Shown piece after piece: positions 5,171 to 7,616 of a DNA stretch of 7,616 nucleotides. The stretch is from NCBI GenBank assembly GCA_002345475.1, contig DDWC01000119.1:1-7616 (forward strand), in the 5' to 3' direction. The notes beneath the pieces are model-generated. The model worked only from the letters and a program-made list of their open reading frames with translations. It was not told the origin of the DNA and did no database searches. Position numbers and translations under genes: made by a program. Source of the DNA: Firmicutes bacterium UBA2296. Its GTDB lineage: Bacteria; Bacillota; UBA994. Numbering within the stretch: the first letter of the stretch is position 1; every line of letters starts with the position of its first letter.

Positions 5171-6325
5171 ATGCCCAACAAAGAAATGTTACTTATCCCC
5201 GGGCCGACGCCCGTAGTGGACGAAATCTACGACGCCCTGGCTTCGGAGACATACGCCCATACCGACCCCCGCGTGGTCAAGGTTACCCTGGAGAGTCTGG
5301 CCATGACGAGGGAAATGTTTAACACCGACGGCGAGGTCTTCATCGTCGCCGGCTCCGGCACCCTGGCCATGGAAATGTCCATCGTCAACACAGTGGCCCC
5401 GGGCGAAAAGGTCCTGGTGCTCAGTCAGGGCTATTTCGGAGATCGCTTCATCAAGCTGGCAGAAAGCTTTGGCATCCACGTCGACGTCATAGCCAGTGAA
5501 TGGGGCCAACGCGTCGATCCGGCACTGGTTGGCGCCAAGCTGAAGCAAGGCGGCTATAAGGCCGTTACCATCACCCATGTGGATACCTCAACCGGCGTCG
5601 AAGCCGATCTGCAAACGCTCATTCCTCTCATCAAACAACATGGGGCGCTGGTTATCCTGGACGGAGTCTGCGCCACAGCCGCCATCGCCGAAGATATGGG
5701 CCGGGCCTATGAGTGCCCCGAGTGCAAGATCGACGTAGTGCTCACCGGTTCACAAAAAGCTATCGGCGTGCCTCCAGGCCTGGCCATTGTCGCCTTTGGT
5801 CCCAAGGCTCTGGCCGCCCGCGAAAAGCTCGGCAAAGTGCCGGCCTACTACGCCGACATCCACAACTGGTTACCTATTATGAAGGATCCCGGCAAGTACT
5901 TTGCTACACCTGCGGTAAACATGCTCTACGCTTACCACAAAGCTATGCAGATGATCATGGCTGAAGGCCTGGATGCCAGATATGTGCGTCACCGCAAGTG
6001 GTCCTTTGCCGTGCGCTCGGCACTTAAGACCTACGGTCTCAAACCTCTGGCCGACGAAGACATCGCCGCCCCCACCCTGACCTGCTTCGTCTATCCCGCC
6101 GGCGTTGAAGACGCTGCCTTCCGCAAGAGTCTTGGCAGTAAGGGTATGGTCGTCGCTGGCGCTTTGGCTGGTCTGGCCGGCAAGGCCTTCCGTCTCGGGC
6201 ACATGGGCAATGTCACAACAGCTGAACTGCGCCGCGCCGTCACCCTGATCGGAGAAGCCCTTAAGGATCAGGGCCTCACCGTAGACATCACCGCCGCCGA
6301 AGCGAAGTTTGATGGCTTGGTGTAG
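5171..6325 (+). CDS. Class V PLP-dependent aminotransferase, alanine-glyoxylate/serine-pyruvate type
   Basis: A 384-residue cytoplasmic enzyme of fold type I, the usual length for this family. The N-terminus has 'LLIPGPTPV', the opening motif of alanine-glyoxylate and serine-pyruvate aminotransferases. The glycine-rich cofactor loop is 'VAGSGTLAMEM' (about 59-69). D164 in 'VILDGVCATAA' should contact the pyridine nitrogen, K196 in 'TGSQKAIGVPPG' is the Schiff-base lysine, and R341 in 'FRLGHMGN' is placed to bind the substrate carboxylate. Expected reaction: transfer of an amino group from alanine or serine to glyoxylate or a similar oxo acid. The exact pair cannot be read from sequence, and relatives include ureidoglycine-glyoxylate and phosphonate aminotransferases. 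The start is supported by GAAAGGA (5156-5162) eight bases upstream. The downstream neighbour resembles an aldolase that makes glyoxylate, which favours a glyoxylate-to-glycine role. Confidence 0.92.
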   Translation: MPNKEMLLIPGPTPVVDEIYDALASETYAHTDPRVVKVTLESLAMTREMFNTDGEVFIVAGSGTLAMEMSIVNTVAPGEKVLVLSQGYFGDRFIKLAESFGIHVDVIASEWGQRVDPALVGAKLKQGGYKAVTITHVDTSTGVEADLQTLIPLIKQHGALVILDGVCATAAIAEDMGRAYECPECKIDVVLTGSQKAIGVPPGLAIVAFGPKALAAREKLGKVPAYYADIHNWLPIMKDPGKYFATPAVNMLYAYHKAMQMIMAEGLDARYVRHRKWSFAVRSALKTYGLKPLADEDIAAPTLTCFVYPAGVEDAAFRKSLGSKGMVVAGALAGLAGKAFRLGHMGNVTTAELRRAVTLIGEALKDQGLTVDITAAEAKFDGLV

Positions 6326-6337
6326 GGAAGCGACATC

Positions 6338-6472
6338 CTGATTAGAACTGATTAACCTGAAGGAGCGCTGATATGAGCGGCACCTGCAGGCGAACCGTTG
6401 TTCCTCTGTTGAATCAGTGTCCGATGTTCCTCGACCTAATCAGGCCCAATCAGCGTCATCAGCAGTCATCAG
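6338..6472. repeat. Inverted arrays of CTGAT and ATCAG words, about 10-base period
   Basis: The left arm has CTGA(T) at 6338, 6348, 6357 and 6368, each spaced 9-11 bases. The right arm has ATCAG at 6413, 6439, 6449, 6458 and 6468, mostly 10 bases apart. The arms are reverse complements and occupy most of the 184-base spacer before the aldolase gene. The left units (CTGATTAGAA, CTGATTAAC) resemble the CGGATTAAT units at 4899-4952 with one base changed. Confidence 0.75.
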
Positions 6473-6495
6473 GCTATCGTAGTTCAACTTCATAA
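6373..6495 (+). CDS. Possible 40-residue leader ORF upstream of the aldolase
   Basis: ATG at 6373 is preceded by GAAGGAG with seven bases spacing, a better ribosome binding site than that of the following gene. It opens a 40-codon frame that ends with TAA 14 bases before the aldolase start. The predicted peptide (MSGTCRRTVVPLLNQC...) is basic and runs through the ATCAG repeat arm, so its C-terminal half is repeat-encoded (NQRHQQSS). I recognise no family. It could be a leader that couples translation to the aldolase, or a chance frame behind a fortuitous purine-rich site. Confidence is low. Confidence 0.2.
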   Translation: MSGTCRRTVVPLLNQCPMFLDLIRPNQRHQQSSGYRSSTS

Positions 6496-6509
6496 GGTAA
6501 CGAAAGGAC

Positions 6510-7394
6510 GTGGTCCCCATAATAAAAGGTATTTTCGCTCCCATCCCCACCCCCTTTGTCGACGATCAGATTGCCTGGGACAAGCTTAAGGACAACCTCG
6601 CCAAGTGGGGCAAGTCATCTCTGGCCGGTCTCGTTGTACTGGGTAGCAACGGCGAGTTCGCCTTGCTTAGCTACGAAGAGAAAGTCGCCATGGTACGTTT
6701 TGTGCGCGAGCATCTGCCCAAGGACAAACTGGTCATCGCTGGAACAGGCTGTGAAACCACCGCGGAAACCATTCGTCTGACCAAAGACTGTGCTACTGCC
6801 GGTGCCGATGCAGCTTTGGTCATTAACCCCAGCTTCTACAAGGGCAGTTATACCGACGCTGTGCTTAAGGTGCACTACACCGCAGTTGCCGACGCCTCGC
6901 CAATACCTCTCATGGTCTACAATATGCCCCGCAACACCGGCATGAACCTGTCGACACAGTTGGTAATCGAACTTTCCAAGCACCCCAATATAGTCGGTGT
7001 AAAGGACAGCTCCGGGAACATCGTGCAGATAGCCGAAGTATGTGCCGGCACAGCCGACGATTTCTCCGTGTTTGCCGGCTCCGGTAGCTTCCTGCTGGCG
7101 ACTCTGGCTGTGGGCGGTGTAGGGGGAACCCTGGCCGTGGCCAACATCATGCCGGAGTTAAGCGTCGAAGTAGTCAATCTGTTTGACGGCGGGAAGATAG
7201 ATGAAGCTCGGCAGGCGCAGCAGAAACTGCTTGCTCCAAACGCCGCCGTTACCTCCAAATTTGGCATTAGCGGACTCAAATCCGCTCTGGATTACCTGGG
7301 TTACTTCGGAGGCAATGTGCGCCCGCCGCTCTTGCCCCTGTCACAGCCCGAGGTAGACAAATTGCACGCGATCCTGCGGGAAGCAGGCCTCTAA
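6510..7394 (+). CDS. DapA-superfamily aldolase, 4-hydroxy-2-oxoglutarate aldolase-like
   Basis: A 294-residue (beta/alpha)8-barrel class I aldolase/lyase. Catalytic residues of the superfamily are in place: Schiff-base K165 in 'IVGVKDSSGN' and Y137 in 'VYNMPRNTG'. The carboxylate-binding loop reads G45-S-N-G-E-F, not the GTTGE of true dihydrodipicolinate synthase. Together with 'AGTGCETTAETI', 'HPNIVGVKDS' and the C-terminal 'APNAAVTSKFGISGLK', this recalls animal HOGA1 as I remember it. The likely reaction is cleavage of 4-hydroxy-2-oxoglutarate to pyruvate and glyoxylate; a different 2-oxo acid, or a DapA function, cannot be excluded. The start is awkward: GTG at 6510 is the only standard in-frame codon before the conserved 'IKGIFAPIPTPF', but AAAGGA (6503-6508) sits one base from it, while AAGG at 6494-6497 is 12 bases away. 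It follows the aminotransferase on the same strand and may share its transcript. Confidence 0.92.
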   Translation: MVPIIKGIFAPIPTPFVDDQIAWDKLKDNLAKWGKSSLAGLVVLGSNGEFALLSYEEKVAMVRFVREHLPKDKLVIAGTGCETTAETIRLTKDCATAGADAALVINPSFYKGSYTDAVLKVHYTAVADASPIPLMVYNMPRNTGMNLSTQLVIELSKHPNIVGVKDSSGNIVQIAEVCAGTADDFSVFAGSGSFLLATLAVGGVGGTLAVANIMPELSVEVVNLFDGGKIDEARQAQQKLLAPNAAVTSKFGISGLKSALDYLGYFGGNVRPPLLPLSQPEVDKLHAILREAGL

Positions 7395-7424
7395 GAGGGG
7401 GTTCTGCCAGCAACATGCCGCGTC

Positions 7425-7472
7425 GACCGCAAGAAAAAAGCACCCTTTGCGGGGTGCTCTTTTCTTGCGGTC
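7425..7472. terminator. Bidirectional intrinsic terminator between convergent genes
   Basis: A long near-perfect palindrome. The core stem GCACCC (7440-7445) pairs with GGGTGC (7452-7457) around a six-base loop, flanked by an A-run on the left and TCTTTTCTT on the right. This gives a hairpin plus U-tract in both directions. An outer 13-base perfect pairing continues it: 7425-7437 with 7460-7472. It lies 30 bases past the aldolase stop and three bases past the ferritin stop on the other strand, so it should end both transcripts. Confidence 0.92.
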
Positions 7473-7475
7473 AAT

Positions 7476-7616
7476 TTACTCTGCAGCTGGCGGTACGAAT
7501 ACCCTTGTGCCCAGCTCCTTGTCCATGTGGAACATGACGTCCTTGCCAAAGCGTTTCAGAGTCCTCAGGTGGTTATCAAAGGAGTTCTCCTCTTCCCTTT
7601 GCTCGTCAACAAACCA
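7476..7616 (-). CDS. Ferritin (FtnA-like), C-terminal 46 residues only
   Basis: The 3' end of a minus-strand gene whose start lies beyond the right edge of the window; the stop is TAA at 7478-7476. The 46 residues begin 'WFVDEQREEE', which matches the bacterial ferritin motif WFVxEQxEEE. In E. coli FtnA this segment supplies ferroxidase and third-iron-site ligands (Q and E residues). They end 'HMDKELGTRVFVPPAAE', like the usual ferritin C-terminal helix ending DxELGxRxF. The full protein would be about 165-175 residues, assembling into a 24-subunit iron-storage shell in the cytoplasm. It converges on the aldolase gene and shares its terminator. No regulatory region is inside the window. Confidence 0.85.
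   Translation of the reverse strand, partial: WFVDEQREEENSFDNHLRTLKRFGKDVMFHMDKELGTRVFVPPAAE

Noticed and set aside
5189..5578. Minus-strand frame opposite the aminotransferase
   Set aside because: Shadow of the conserved coding strand, with no family resemblance.
1..7616. Defence system, phage cargo or complete mobile element
   Set aside because: All complete genes belong to ordinary metabolic or protein-processing families, with no integrase, nuclease, reverse transcriptase or toxin-antitoxin signature.

Overview
The window looks like a chromosomal segment of a moderately GC-rich anaerobic Firmicute of the Clostridia type. The protein sequences have that flavour: a TldD/TldE pair of the 'TGxTRDG...IENG' type, a class V aminotransferase, a FtnA-like ferritin, and strong AGGAGG-type ribosome binding sites. 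The assignment is an inference; no rRNA or other phylogenetic marker is present. Seven protein genes are supported, the last cut by the window edge.

Layout: (1) 1-381 holds no convincing gene, only short-period repeats and perhaps an insertion-sequence end at the extreme left. (2) Two minus-strand genes follow: a gamma-class carbonic anhydrase family protein (1081-1581) and, downstream of it in transcription, a small TPR protein (382-864). (3) A repeat-rich divergent spacer of about 440 bases (1582-2018) separates them from a plus-strand series. (4) tldD (2019-3452) and a tldE/pmbA-like gene (3449-4792) overlap by ATGA and surely form one operon. (5) After a 378-base repeat-filled spacer comes a class V aminotransferase of the alanine-glyoxylate/serine-pyruvate type (5171-6325). 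After a second repeat-filled spacer comes a DapA-superfamily aldolase that most resembles 4-hydroxy-2-oxoglutarate aldolase (6510-7394). (6) A bidirectional hairpin terminator (7425-7472) separates this from the 3' end of a convergent ferritin gene (7476-7616).

Function: the TldD/TldE pair predicts a heterodimeric zinc metalloprotease, substrate unknown. The aminotransferase and aldolase could act in sequence (4-hydroxy-2-oxoglutarate to pyruvate plus glyoxylate, then glyoxylate to glycine), as the animal enzymes HOGA1 and AGT do, but this is inferred from family resemblance and adjacency. The carbonic anhydrase homologue and TPR protein have no evident link to these.

The most unusual aspect is the noncoding DNA. 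Every spacer longer than about 180 bases contains degenerate tandem repeats with strict short periods: 7 bp in most, and 9, 10 or 11 bp in others. The unit sequence differs from block to block. Several blocks are matched by reverse-complement blocks across the same spacer, giving large imperfect palindromes upstream of the genes. The genes themselves appear ordinary, and I see no defence system, CRISPR array or complete mobile element.
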